From positions 1,573,637 through 1,637,636 of the forward strand of contig WACF01000001.1 of assembly GCA_026192395.1 (NCBI GenBank): 64,000 nt of DNA, in the 5' to 3' direction. Source of the DNA: Proteobacteria bacterium 005FR1. GTDB taxonomy: Bacteria; Pseudomonadota; Gammaproteobacteria; Pseudomonadales; Cellvibrionaceae. Shown piece after piece: positions 8,139-16,405 of the stretch (the first letter of the stretch is position 1; each line of letters opens with the position of its first letter). The position numbers were made by a program, and so were the translations under genes. The notes beneath the pieces were generated by a model. It did not search any database. It was not told the DNA's origin and saw only the letters and a list, made by a program, of their open reading frames with translations.

Positions 8139-10250
8139 CTAGTGCCATACCGTCGGCTCGGGCACCTTCAGCTCTTTGAACTCTTCCAATGTTCGTGCGA
8201 GGGCGGGCTCGAGTGGCTCCTCTTCTCTCGCATGAACGAGCGTCGGCTTCATCGCGGTAAAACGCTCCACCAGTTCTGAATTGTCCCGCGCCCGCAGAAA
8301 ATACCCGAAGCGCTCCCCCACCCGGATGTACACGCCCTTGTGGAAGAATCCCCAATGCAGAAACAGTGTGGTCCACCCGCGGCGACTCAGCAGGATAGAG
8401 GCGAAGGAGCATTCCCGCACCTCGCGCACATCCTGGTAGCTATAGACGGCGGAACGAAAGCTCCAGAACTTCACTCGCCAGCCGTCTGTGAACAACAGCA
8501 GCTTGCGCGGAATCACCGCCGGGATCGTAAGCACCAGCGCAGCGACCGCGCCGATCAGCGAAAAGTGCACGAGCCGCTGGGCGAGATAGGAGTCGACCCG
8601 GGACAGTCCTATCGTGATCTGCACGTAGATCTCGTGAGCGACAATAGCCACCAGCAGTCCGAAAGCAGCTGCCACCCCCAAGGACACAGCGATCAGCGAC
8701 CAGGGATAGCGAATCCTGCTCATGTAGCGAATCTGGGTCATTCGCACCGGCTTTCGCCACCACCAGTGCAGGCCATAGAACAGGGCGAGCACGATGGCGA
8801 GTGGACCCGCCACTTCCAGCCACACCAGGCTGGCCGGGATGGGCTTGGTCATCTCCACCACCTGGTTGGCCTCGACCAGACGCAGCTGCAACCACCCGCT
8901 GAACTCCGACGGGCTGATGCCTTGCCACATGGCCACCTTGTCCGGAAAGCCTGAGTAGATTTGCTTATCGCAAATGGCAGACACTTCACACCAACGGGCG
9001 ATCGAGGTCGCCGACTGGAAATTCAGATAGAGATTGCTGACAGCGCGGCTGCGAAAGCTGGTGAATTCCGCCTGTTCCAACCGCCCATCTTTGAGCTCGG
9101 CCAGGGTGGAATGAATGACCTCCCGCACCCGGTCCATCTCCTCATTGGCGTAGTTGCCGGAGATGGTCAGCACCGCGTGACCCGCGAATTCCTCGACCGT
9201 GACCGACACACCGTAAGTGGCCTTCAACTGGATGCGCAAACGCTCGTTGAGAATATTGCGCAGAAATCGCGCGGCGAACTGGGCCATTTCCAGGTCGTAC
9301 TCGCTCGGCGAATAGAGCTTGTAACGCAACAGGTGGTCGACGTTCTTCACCTTGCTGAATGCCAGCCGCTGCACCGGGCCGCGGGACTTGCGCACTCGCT
9401 GGTGCGGGTTCACCGTCTCGCCCTGCTTCTGCCAGCTGCCGAATGTCTGGTCCACGAGCGCTTTCACCGCGTCCCGGTCGACGTTGCCCACGATCATCAG
9501 AGTGAAGTTCTGCGGACCGTAATAGCGCTCGTAAAAATTCTGCAAATCCCTGAGGCGAATTCTTTCCACGGACGCATAGGAGCCGAGCACGCTGCGGTAT
9601 TCCCGGTTGAGGCCGAATTCCCGCTCCCAGAAATCCCGCTGCACCAGCAGCTCGTGGCCACGCAGCCAAGTCTGAATCTGGTCGAAGTACTCCAGGTTGC
9701 CGGACTGGCGGCGACTTTTCTCCAGCATTACCACCCGGCGTTCGGCTTCGGCCACCTCGGCGGAGAATTCGTGCCGGGTCAGCAGATCATGCAGCCAGTT
9801 GATGCCGAAATCCCACTGGGAGGCCGGCAGGTCCACGTAGTAGCGGGTGTTGTAACGGCTGGTGATGCCATTCTTGCGCCCGCCGCGGTCCAGCACTGAT
9901 TGCTTGATCTCTTCCTCGCTCTTGCCGAGGTGGTCAGTGAAGACCATGTGCTCGACAAAGTGGGCAAGTCCTTCCCGCCCCGGCGGATCGGCGCTCGAAC
10001 CCACCGGCAGCAAGGCCGAGATGTAGACGTTCGGGACGTGCGGCATGGATTTGAAGAAAACCCGCAAGCCGGAAGGATAATCCCAGGTTTCCACGCCCTT
10101 GAAGTTATTGGGGAGAATACTCGCGCTGCCTCGCTCGCCGGCTTCCCAGGTCGGCAACGGCAGATCCTTCCCGGCGGCGGCGGCGGACACGGACCAGCAC
10201 AGGAGCACGGAGGCGAGGAGGAGAATGGCGAAACGCGAAAGGAAACTCAT
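8139..10250 (-). CDS. M16 zinc metallopeptidase fused to a membrane/PH-like C-terminal region
   Basis: About 703 residues with a signal peptide (residues 1-26). The M16 (pitrilysin/insulinase) domain carries the inverted zinc motif H97-F-V-E100-H101 and a Glu at 177 (VVMLEKSR), matching HxxEH plus a third ligand about 76 residues later. A second M16-like half-domain follows to about residue 480, which is normal for processing-protease-like members. After that the protein continues with a membrane helix (VWLEVAGPLAIVLALFYGL), at least two more helices, and a C-terminal soluble domain (TDGWRVKFWSFRSAVYSYQDV) resembling a bacterial PH domain. M16 peptidases normally end after the two halves, so this fusion is unusual and would tether the periplasmic protease to the inner membrane. 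An in-frame TTG at 10265 has AGGAG spaced 5 nt from it and may be the true start; the ATG at 10250 lacks a clear Shine-Dalgarno. Confidence 0.85.
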   Translation of the reverse strand: MSFLSRFAILLLASVLLCWSVSAAAAGKDLPLPTWEAGERGSASILPNNFKGVETWDYPSGLRVFFKSMPHVPNVYISALLPVGSSADPPGREGLAHFVEHMVFTDHLGKSEEEIKQSVLDRGGRKNGITSRYNTRYYVDLPASQWDFGINWLHDLLTRHEFSAEVAEAERRVVMLEKSRRQSGNLEYFDQIQTWLRGHELLVQRDFWEREFGLNREYRSVLGSYASVERIRLRDLQNFYERYYGPQNFTLMIVGNVDRDAVKALVDQTFGSWQKQGETVNPHQRVRKSRGPVQRLAFSKVKNVDHLLRYKLYSPSEYDLEMAQFAARFLRNILNERLRIQLKATYGVSVTVEEFAGHAVLTISGNYANEEMDRVREVIHSTLAELKDGRLEQAEFTSFRSRAVSNLYLNFQSATSIARWCEVSAICDKQIYSGFPDKVAMWQGISPSEFSGWLQLRLVEANQVVEMTKPIPASLVWLEVAGPLAIVLALFYGLHWWWRKPVRMTQIRYMSRIRYPWSLIAVSLGVAAAFGLLVAIVAHEIYVQITIGLSRVDSYLAQRLVHFSLIGAVAALVLTIPAVIPRKLLLFTDGWRVKFWSFRSAVYSYQDVREVRECSFASILLSRRGWTTLFLHWGFFHKGVYIRVGERFGYFLRARDNSELVERFTAMKPTLVHAREEEPLEPALARTLEEFKELKVPEPTVWH

Positions 10251-10407
10251 GAGGACATCAGGCAATACATCTCCTAGCAGGATAGCCGATGTCCGCCCAC
10301 GGTAAAGGCCGCGGAGGAAGCGCACGCCAACAGTTGCGCTGCCGCCCGCCTGGCGCAAGCCTTGCACGAGCCTCCGTATAGCTCATGCATTGACACAGGA
10401 GTCCCCA

Positions 10408-11052
10408 ATGACACGCATACCCGTGGTTTTCTTGTCCGCATTCCTGCTCGCCGGCTGCCAGTCTCTCTATTACGGCACCATGGAGAAGTTCGGCGTTCAG
10501 AAGCGCGACATCCTGGTGGACCGGGTGGAAGCGGCCCGCGACGCTCAGCAGGACGGCCAGGAAGAGTTTAAAGACGCGCTAGAGCAGTTCCGCTCAGTGG
10601 TGGAGATCGACGGGGGCGAGCTGGAGGACAAGTACGACGCTCTCCAGGCTGAGTACGACGACAGCAAGGAAGCCGCGGAGGACATCCACGAGCGAGTGGA
10701 CGCCGTGGAAAACGTCGCTGAAGACCTGTTCGAGGAATGGGCCGACGAGCTGGACCAGTACAGCAGCGGCGAACTGCGCCGGGACAGCCAGCGCAAGCTG
10801 CGCGAAACCCGCGACCGCTACTCGGACCTGATCACCACCATGCGCGCCGCGGAAAGCCGTCTCGATCCGGTGCTCGAGGCGATGGAAGATCAGGTGCTCT
10901 ACCTCAAGCATAACCTCAACGCCCGCGCCATCGAGGGCTTGCGCGGCGAAGTGGTGGCCATCGATCGCGATGTGGACGAGCTGCTCGCCGCCATGGCGCA
11001 GTCCATCAAAGAAGCCGATGCGTTTATCCGCGACATGCGGGCAGAGGGCTAG
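10408..11052 (+). CDS. DUF2959 family lipoprotein
   Basis: 214 residues starting MTRIPVVFLSAFLLAGCQSL, a lipoprotein signal peptide with lipobox LLAGC. The mature part is very rich in Glu, Asp, Arg and Gln and is predicted to be almost wholly helical, consistent with long coiled coils. This matches the DUF2959 family, common in marine gammaproteobacteria. The ATG at 10408 has AGGAG 6 nt upstream and is preferred over 10390. Residue 2 of the mature protein is Gln, so outer-membrane sorting by Lol is likely. The function is unknown. It is divergent from the M16 protease gene with about 150 nt between starts. Confidence 0.8.
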   Translation: MTRIPVVFLSAFLLAGCQSLYYGTMEKFGVQKRDILVDRVEAARDAQQDGQEEFKDALEQFRSVVEIDGGELEDKYDALQAEYDDSKEAAEDIHERVDAVENVAEDLFEEWADELDQYSSGELRRDSQRKLRETRDRYSDLITTMRAAESRLDPVLEAMEDQVLYLKHNLNARAIEGLRGEVVAIDRDVDELLAAMAQSIKEADAFIRDMRAEG

Positions 11053-11067
11053 CCCGCCCGGACGGCA

Positions 11068-11095
11068 CGGCACAGCTCCTCTCCCGGCTGTGCCG
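11068..11095. other. Hairpin downstream of the DUF2959 gene
   Basis: A perfect 9-bp inverted repeat, CGGCACAGC/GCTGTGCCG, with a 10-nt loop begins 16 nt after the DUF2959 stop. No U tract follows, so it could be a weak terminator or an mRNA 3'-end stabiliser. The rest of the gap to 11380 shows no gene. Confidence 0.5.
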
Positions 11096-11380
11096 CCGCC
11101 CCCCAACCGTGATCCTGTCAGGGTCTCCTCTTCCAGGTTAGCCGGCCGGCTTCTCGCCGCTTCTGACTACTTGGGGCAGAAAAGCGCAGTATCTATAACC
11201 AAATCGCAGGTTGGCTTTGAACAACAATTGATCTAGCTCTTGGACAGGCCTCCGGGTGACCAATAGAATGCCGGGCTGTTGATATATGCGCCACTTCTGA
11301 ACGGCTCGTTCGCTCGCAGCCGGGATCTACAAATGAAACGTTTCGGTCAACCCACCCTCTGCCCTGGAGCCCTCTAAGCC

Positions 11381-12994
11381 ATGCAGTGGTGGATGATTCC
11401 CTCCCTCGTCGGGACCGCCCTCAGTCTGGTGACGGCCTATTACGGCTATCGCTACGTCCAGCGTCCCGCCAACATCTTCATGGCTCTGCTGTGTCTGGCG
11501 GCAGCGTGGGTCTGTGTATTTCAGTGGAGCGCTCTGCTCTTCCCGGACAACCGTGAATTCCGCCAGCTTATGGCTCAGTTGCAGTATGTTGGTTTCACTA
11601 CGGGCCCGGTCTGGTGGGCGCTCGCCGCACTGGCTTACTGCCGCTATTACCACGCGCTGAAGATTGCGCGTGTAGTGCTCTGGATCATCCCACTGATCAC
11701 CATCTACCTGGCATTCACCAACGAGGAGCACCGCCAGATCTGGCAACGCTTCGAGCTGCTCCCCGGTGAGCCGGGCCTGGAAATCGTTTATGGCCCATGG
11801 GTGACGGTTCATGTCGTCCACAGCTACGCGATGGTGGCGACAGGCACGGGCCTGCTGGTCACCCGCTTCGCCCGCGCTCGAGGCTATAAACTGCAGTTGC
11901 TCACCTCGCTGCTGGCCCCGGTGGCCGTGTTCGGCCTTCACTTCGGTTTTCTGGTGGGACTGAACCCGCTTCCGATCGACCCGACTCCCACCGGGCTTGC
12001 CGTCGCTGCACTGATGCTCGCAGCGGCGACCCGCAACCGCCTGTTCTCGGTCGTGCCCGTCGCGCGCCGGGCGACGCTGGACGCGTTGTTCGAGGGTGTC
12101 ATCGTGGTCAACGACGAAGGGCGAATTGCGGACGTGAATCGGTCAGCCCGGGAGATCGCCGGCATAAATGGCAACTGCATCGGCAAATCGCTGAAGCACT
12201 GGCTTCCCGAGGTCGAAAAACTGCGGCAGAACCTTGTGCTGGACGTGCAACGTCCGTCCGGACGCCAGATCAACATCCGCATTATGGCGGTGCGTCGTGA
12301 CGGCACCAGCGACGAGGGCTACGTGGTGGTGTTGACCGACGTCACCGAGGAGCGCGCCTCCAAACAGCGCCTGATGCAGGTACAGCGCGAACTGCAGGAA
12401 CTGAATTCGCGGCTCGAAAAAATGGCCCACACGGACAGCCTTACCGGGCTGATCAATCGGCGCCGATTGAACGACGTGCTGCTATCGGAATGGTCACGCG
12501 CCATCCGCCACGGCCGCCCCCTTTCATTCATACTGCTGGACTTCGATTACTTCAAGCAGATCAACGATACCTACGGCCACCTCGCCGGCGACGAAGTGCT
12601 GGAGAAGGCCGGCGAAGTGCTGCGCAAAACCACCCGGCCAGAGGATCTGGTGGCGCGCTACGGTGGCGAGGAATTCGCCATTCTGCTCCCGGAGACCGAT
12701 CTGGAGGAGGCCACGGATCTCGCCCGGCGACTGCATCAGGCGCTCGGAAGCATGCGTTTCGACCACGAGACCCTCGGCCCTTTCCAGACCACGACCAGTA
12801 TCGGCATCGCTGCCCGGGAAGCCGCGGATCAGGCCATCGAGCCGCTGATCGCTCGCGCCGATCGCGCCCTTTACAACACCAAGAACAACGGTCGCGACGG
12901 CATCTCATTCGCCAGCGGAAGTACCATCAAGCTGCTGCCAAGCCGGGAGGCGACTTCCGAGCAGCTGGACTTCATACACGACTACATTATTTGA
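11381..12994 (+). CDS. Membrane diguanylate cyclase (7TM sensor, PAS, GGDEF)
   Basis: 537 residues. Seven hydrophobic segments occupy about residues 1-220, in the pattern of the N-terminal 7TM domain of membrane histidine kinases and cyclases. A PAS domain follows (TLDALFEGVIVVNDEGRIAD), then a short coiled-coil linker and a GGDEF domain. The active-site loop reads RYGGEEF, an active GGEEF signature, and the metal and substrate residues DFDYFKQINDTYGH are intact, so the protein should make cyclic di-GMP. No RxxD inhibitory site was seen in the usual position. It is a sensor that links a membrane or intracellular signal to c-di-GMP. The next gene is a small secreted protein about 70 nt downstream. 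Confidence 0.92.
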   Translation: MQWWMIPSLVGTALSLVTAYYGYRYVQRPANIFMALLCLAAAWVCVFQWSALLFPDNREFRQLMAQLQYVGFTTGPVWWALAALAYCRYYHALKIARVVLWIIPLITIYLAFTNEEHRQIWQRFELLPGEPGLEIVYGPWVTVHVVHSYAMVATGTGLLVTRFARARGYKLQLLTSLLAPVAVFGLHFGFLVGLNPLPIDPTPTGLAVAALMLAAATRNRLFSVVPVARRATLDALFEGVIVVNDEGRIADVNRSAREIAGINGNCIGKSLKHWLPEVEKLRQNLVLDVQRPSGRQINIRIMAVRRDGTSDEGYVVVLTDVTEERASKQRLMQVQRELQELNSRLEKMAHTDSLTGLINRRRLNDVLLSEWSRAIRHGRPLSFILLDFDYFKQINDTYGHLAGDEVLEKAGEVLRKTTRPEDLVARYGGEEFAILLPETDLEEATDLARRLHQALGSMRFDHETLGPFQTTTSIGIAAREAADQAIEPLIARADRALYNTKNNGRDGISFASGSTIKLLPSREATSEQLDFIHDYII

Positions 12995-13063
12995 ACCGCG
13001 TCTTTGCAGCGCGCCTCGTGGTTTGCTAGTGTCGGCCGTTCCACTCTCAATCGGAGCGCGACC

Positions 13064-13438
13064 ATGAAGTTCATGACATCTCTTGCACTGAGTCTGATGA
13101 TTGCCCCCGCCAGCGTCTGGGCCGCCGACTGCCAGCAGCCCGAAGCCCCCACCGTACCCGATGGCGCCAGCGCCTCCTATGACGACATGATCGCCGGGCA
13201 GCAGGCCATCAAGTCCTTCCAGGCCGACAACAAGCAGTATCTCGACTGCATGGACAAGGAGATCAAGGCTGCCGTTACTGAAGCGAAAACCGCGAAGACG
13301 CCCGAGGAACGCTCCGCAGCGGCCGAGCGCCACACGGATATGGTCAATGAGTTCAACGCCGCCATCAGTGAGGAAGAGCAGCTGGCGGCCAAGTTCAACA
13401 GCGAAATCCAGGAATATCAGGCAGAGCAAGGGAACTGA
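13064..13438 (+). CDS. Small secreted helical protein, unknown function
   Basis: 124 residues with a Sec signal peptide (MKFMTSLALSLMIAPASVWA, then ADCQQ). Two Cys in the mature part (near the N-terminus and in YLDCMDKE) may form a disulfide. The rest is charged and likely helical, suggesting a periplasmic helical bundle. The start at 13064 is chosen because the signal peptide starts there and GGAG lies upstream; the longer frame from 13004 has no such features. No known domain was recognised. It may be co-transcribed with the diguanylate cyclase upstream. Confidence 0.7.
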   Translation: MKFMTSLALSLMIAPASVWAADCQQPEAPTVPDGASASYDDMIAGQQAIKSFQADNKQYLDCMDKEIKAAVTEAKTAKTPEERSAAAERHTDMVNEFNAAISEEEQLAAKFNSEIQEYQAEQGN

Positions 13439-13493
13439 GCTGCTGCGTTCCGTCCTTGTCCCGAAGCGGAAAGTGAGCAAGAACAGTCAGGCC

Positions 13494-13537
13494 TTTCGAT
13501 CTCCAGTGCGGCACAATAGCCTCACTGGAGATCGAAA
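13494..13537. promoter_or_regulatory. Perfect 15-bp inverted repeat over the leader and RBS of the AraC-type gene
   Basis: TTTCGATCTCCAGTG (13494-13508) and its exact reverse complement (13523-13537) are separated by 14 nt, and the right arm ends at the base before the start codon. The right arm contains CTGGAG, the only Shine-Dalgarno candidate. In RNA the two arms would form a strong hairpin hiding the ribosome site; in DNA they could be an autoregulatory operator. Confidence 0.8.
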
Positions 13538-14395
13538 ATGACTGATAGCCAAACCTACTTCCATCGCATTCAACAGGTCGTCGACCACATCCGACAACAC
13601 CTCTACGAAGACCTGTCGCTGAGCCAGCTTGCCGCGGTCGCGAATCTTTCGCCCTTTCATTTCCACCGACTTTTTACCGCACTGACCGGCATCCCGGTGG
13701 CAAAGGCCATCCAGCTCTTGCGCCTGCGTGAGGCCTCGTATCACCTGGTTTTCACTCCCCAGCGACCGATCACCGACATCGCATTGGATGCAGGCTTTCA
13801 GAATGCGGAGTCGTTTTCGCGCGCCTTCAAACGTAAAGTCGGCCAGAGCCCTTCAGAGTTTCGAAGCGCGCCGCAATGGCGCTACTGGCTGAAAGAAATG
13901 ACCGTTCCCAACTTCGGAGGGAAGACAAGCATGCAAGTCGATATTGTGGATTTCAAGGAAACGAGACTGGCCGCTGTTACGCATCGCGGTGATCCCGCCA
14001 CGCTCAACCATTCACTGCAGAAGTTCGTGCAATGGCGCAAGGCCAACGAACTGGGACTGGAAAACGCAACTTTCAACATTGTCTATGATGATCCGGACGC
14101 GGTCCCGGCAGAGGAGTACCGCTTCGATATCGGCGTGGAGACGGAAAAGGAAATTGCGGGTAACCACCCCGGCATCGTCCAGAAAGTCATCCCCGCCGGT
14201 CGTTGCGCGGTACTTCGCCACCTTGGTTCGTCCGATAACATCGGCGAAAGCGTGACCAGACTCTACAAGGAATGGTTCCCGACCAGCGGCGAAGAGCTGC
14301 GGGACTTCCCCCTGTTCTTCCATCGGGTAAAGCTATACCCGGCGCAGGTCCCTGAGCACGAGCAGGTTACGGACATTTATCTGCCCTTGAGATAA
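13538..14395 (+). CDS. AraC-family regulator with GyrI-like effector domain
   Basis: 285 residues. The N-terminal 105 residues form the double helix-turn-helix of AraC proteins (LSLSQLAAVANLSPFHFHRLF, then PITDIALDAGFQNAESFSRAFKRKVGQSPSEFR). The C-terminal half from about residue 128 is a GyrI-like small-molecule-binding domain (VDIVDFKETRLAAVTHRGD, ending in a DIYLPLR strand). This arrangement, with the HTH first and GyrI-like last, is that of Rob/SoxS-type and RamA-like multidrug or stress regulators that bind hydrophobic ligands. The start codon is immediately preceded by a perfect inverted repeat that covers the RBS. No obvious target gene adjoins it: the next gene is convergent. Confidence 0.9.
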   Translation: MTDSQTYFHRIQQVVDHIRQHLYEDLSLSQLAAVANLSPFHFHRLFTALTGIPVAKAIQLLRLREASYHLVFTPQRPITDIALDAGFQNAESFSRAFKRKVGQSPSEFRSAPQWRYWLKEMTVPNFGGKTSMQVDIVDFKETRLAAVTHRGDPATLNHSLQKFVQWRKANELGLENATFNIVYDDPDAVPAEEYRFDIGVETEKEIAGNHPGIVQKVIPAGRCAVLRHLGSSDNIGESVTRLYKEWFPTSGEELRDFPLFFHRVKLYPAQVPEHEQVTDIYLPLR

Positions 14396-14431
14396 AGCGC
14401 CACTGGCATAGTTTCCTGATAGGCGCGATTG

Positions 14432-14472
14432 TGTCAGGGCAATCCGGGCCTTCTTCCCGGATTGCGCTGACA
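14432..14472. terminator. Bidirectional hairpin between convergent genes
   Basis: A 17-bp stem with one mismatch, TGTCAGGGCAATCCGGG against CCCGGATTGCGCTGACA, and a 7-nt loop lies between the convergent AraC-type and P460-like genes. It lacks a U tract on either side but is well placed to end transcription both ways. Confidence 0.6.
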
Positions 14473-14482
14473 CCAGCCCTGT

Positions 14483-15067
14483 CTAATTGCCGCCGTTCGC
14501 CCGCTGCAAGGCCATCAAGGCCTGCTTTTCCTCATCGGACAAGGGCGCAACTACACTGCAACGCGGATCGGTTTTCTGGATTGCGCTGATGGTCGCCCGC
14601 GAAATCGGCAAGGGCGCACAGCCATGGTCCTGCTCGCAAATCATGTCCCACTGCGGCTTGGCCTGCGCGTGACAAGCCAGGCAGTTCCCACCAAAGCGGT
14701 TCACTACATCGGCATAACCGCGCTTGGCGATCTTGCTGCCTTCTTTCGTCACGGTCAATTCAAAGAATTCCCAATCCTTGGTTGCCGGACTGCTTCCTTC
14801 AGGCTGCTTGACCATGACTTCGGTCGGCACCAGCTGCACTACCGAACCCGCCGGGTAAACACCGCCCTCTGCCGAGTTCGCCACCGCCAGCGTGCTGTCC
14901 AGATCGCCGAGCAGGTTGTCCACGAAAAAGCCCCGGACTGGCGTCATTTCGCGAACGCAGCCAAATGTTTCGTCAGTGATCTCGATGCTTTCCGCCGCGT
15001 CGAGTCCTAAGCTCACACTGCCCAACAACACCAGCATCGCCGCTTTGATCTGTCCCCGTATGCTCAT
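14483..15067 (-). CDS. Cytochrome P460-like periplasmic c-type cytochrome
   Basis: About 194 residues with a signal peptide (MSIRGQIKAAMLVLLGSVSLGLDA). The core (GVYPAGSVVQLVP, then KDWEFFELTV, then NRFGGNCLACHAQAK) follows the pattern of the cytochrome P460 family, with the single haem-attachment motif CLACH. The Lys that cross-links haem in true P460 cannot be confirmed by eye. Four Cys outside the haem motif (in FGCV, MICEQ, HGCAP and DPRCS) may form disulfides. P460 proteins oxidise hydroxylamine or NO-derived compounds, but many homologues are uncharacterised. Of two adjacent in-frame ATGs, 15067 is chosen since GGGGA sits 5 nt upstream. It is divergent from an OhrR-like regulator with palindromic sites between, so it is the likely target of that repressor. 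Confidence 0.75.
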   Translation of the reverse strand: MSIRGQIKAAMLVLLGSVSLGLDAAESIEITDETFGCVREMTPVRGFFVDNLLGDLDSTLAVANSAEGGVYPAGSVVQLVPTEVMVKQPEGSSPATKDWEFFELTVTKEGSKIAKRGYADVVNRFGGNCLACHAQAKPQWDMICEQDHGCAPLPISRATISAIQKTDPRCSVVAPLSDEEKQALMALQRANGGN

Positions 15068-15130
15068 CATTTCCCCTTGGTTATCAGTTTTTTGCCGAAG
15101 TACGCAGTTCATCTCAAACCCTACAACTAC

Positions 15131-15199
15131 TTTGCGCGCAAACCTTTTGCGCGAACAGTAGTGTATCTGCCATTGCAGGTCAAACCCTTTGCGCGCAAA
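15131..15199. promoter_or_regulatory. Operator-like palindromes between the P460-like and OhrR-like genes
   Basis: The perfect 12-bp palindrome TTTGCGCGCAAA occurs twice (15131-15142 and 15188-15199), and a partial copy TTTGCGCGAA lies at 15146-15155. All are in the divergent gap; the right copy is about 32 nt upstream of the regulator start. MarR/OhrR dimers bind such symmetric sites and often repress both divergent genes. Confidence 0.75.
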
Positions 15200-15230
15200 A
15201 TAAAGTTTTTTCCACCTGGGAACCGATTCC

Positions 15231-15671
15231 ATGTCGCTTCTGAATCTGGACATGCAGCTCTGTCATGCCGTGTACTCCGGCGCCAACGCGCTAGTGCGCG
15301 CTTACCGACCCTTTCTGGAGCCGCTTGGCCTTACCTACCCGCAGTATCTGGTGATGCTGAGTCTCTGGCAGCAGGACGGGGTCAGTATTCGTGAACTCTC
15401 CAAGCACACCCGCTTCGATGCGGGAACACTGAGTCCCATTTTGAAACGGCTCGAAAGCAAGGGCCTGTTACGTCGGGAAGCGTCGAAGGAGGATGAAAGA
15501 CAGAAGCGGATTGTGCTGAGTGCAGCCGGAAAAAGATTGCGGACCAGGGCGGAGAAAGTGCCGGAGCAGATGGCTTGTACTTATCTGAAGGATATCGACA
15601 AGGCTCGCCAGCTAAAGCAGTTATGTGAAGAGTTGTACAACACTATCGATGAAGCGACGCGGGAGGAGTAG
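15231..15671 (+). CDS. OhrR-like MarR-family regulator
   Basis: 146 residues. The N-terminus (NLDMQLCHAVYSGANALVRAYRP) and LGLTYPQYLVMLSLWQQDG match OhrR closely, including Cys11 at the position of the peroxide-sensing cysteine (C22 region in Xanthomonas OhrR). The winged helix follows (SIRELSKHTRFDAGTLSPILKRLESKGLL) with the wing KEDERQKRIVLSAAG. OhrR normally represses ohr, an organic hydroperoxide reductase, but no ohr is present here. Its divergent neighbour is a P460-like cytochrome, and TTTGCGCGCAAA palindromes lie between them. The sensing chemistry could therefore be peroxide, hypochlorite or another thiol-reactive signal; this part is inference. Confidence 0.88.
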   Translation: MSLLNLDMQLCHAVYSGANALVRAYRPFLEPLGLTYPQYLVMLSLWQQDGVSIRELSKHTRFDAGTLSPILKRLESKGLLRREASKEDERQKRIVLSAAGKRLRTRAEKVPEQMACTYLKDIDKARQLKQLCEELYNTIDEATREE

Positions 15672-15767
15672 GCGAAATCAACGCAGTGGTCTCCGAAAAC
15701 TCCTGCGTGATTCCTGAGCGGTGACTCCAGACTTGGGGTTTTCTCCCGCACCTAGGCCACACTCGCT

Positions 15768-15795
15768 CGTCATTCCGGCGAAGGTCGGAATCCAC
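15768..15795 (+). repeat. Short dispersed palindromic repeat (copy 1), supplies a stop codon
   Basis: CGTCATTCCGGCGAAGGTCG and the following GAATCCAC form an imperfect palindrome of the REP-like type seen in many proteobacteria. It overlaps the 3' end of the PqiC-like gene, encoding its last residues (GFRPSPE) and its stop codon. Related copies are at 19911, 20065 and 25017. Confidence 0.8.
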
Positions 15796-16405
15796 GGGCT
15801 TCCCCAATCTGCTCCGTCGCCCACTCCACCACCTGCTTGCTCAGCCGATCCGAAGCGCGGCCGAAACTCTGCACCACCGCATCGATGTCTTCGCTGGCGC
15901 TGCTTTCGCGAATCTCAAAGCGTTCGCTGGCAATCGCTTCACGACCATCGCTGCCGGTGAGGATTGCATCCAGCAGGATTCTCACCTGTGGCTCGCCGTC
16001 GACGTATTCACTCTGAAAGGCGCGCAAACGGCTCAGCAATTGGTAGTCCGCGGCAACACCGGTTTCGCCGTCATAAACCGAAGCAAGACGCCCGTTTTCT
16101 ATAAAGGCCTCGATCATCCGGTCGCGCAGCAATGCCGGTGCGGCTTCGCTCCAGCGGGCGCCGCGATAGGTTTGTATCTCACTGTCGCCGGGCAGTACCG
16201 CGATGCGCCTGCCGCCGATCACGCCGCTCGGCTCCGGTGTTTGCACGCGCAGATTCGCCTGGATCTGCTGCCTGCCCGTCTCGAAGTCGATGGGCGTCTG
16301 GGGAAGCATGAACTGACGCACCGACTCGGCCTCGGGCACCACGTTGCAGCCGCTGATAAAACTCAGAACGATCAGCAACGGAATTGCAAACAGTCGCAGG
16401 CTCAC
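15770..16405 (-). CDS. PqiC/ABC_trans_aux-type lipoprotein of the Mla-like system
   Basis: 211 residues starting with GTG. The signal ends in a lipobox (LSFISGCN). The mature protein (QFMLPQTPIDFETGRQQIQANLRVQTP, then GRRIAVLPGDSEIQTYRGARW and AAPALLRDRMIEAFIENGR) matches the auxiliary lipoprotein family that partners MCE transporters. It should sit in the outer membrane and dock the MCE complex. The start overlaps the MCE gene stop by 4 nt (GTGA), so the genes are translationally coupled. The C-terminal GFRPSPE and stop come from a dispersed repeat, so the original C-terminus may have been altered. Confidence 0.88.
   Translation of the reverse strand: MSLRLFAIPLLIVLSFISGCNVVPEAESVRQFMLPQTPIDFETGRQQIQANLRVQTPEPSGVIGGRRIAVLPGDSEIQTYRGARWSEAAPALLRDRMIEAFIENGRLASVYDGETGVAADYQLLSRLRAFQSEYVDGEPQVRILLDAILTGSDGREAIASERFEIRESSASEDIDAVVQSFGRASDRLSKQVVEWATEQIGEARGFRPSPE

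Noticed and set aside
8961-9899. 312-codon open frame on the + strand
   Set aside because: Antisense to the M16 peptidase domain; no domain or ribosome site.
15231-15671. Regulator of an adjacent ohr gene
   Set aside because: No ohr gene is present beside it; the divergent gene is P460-like.
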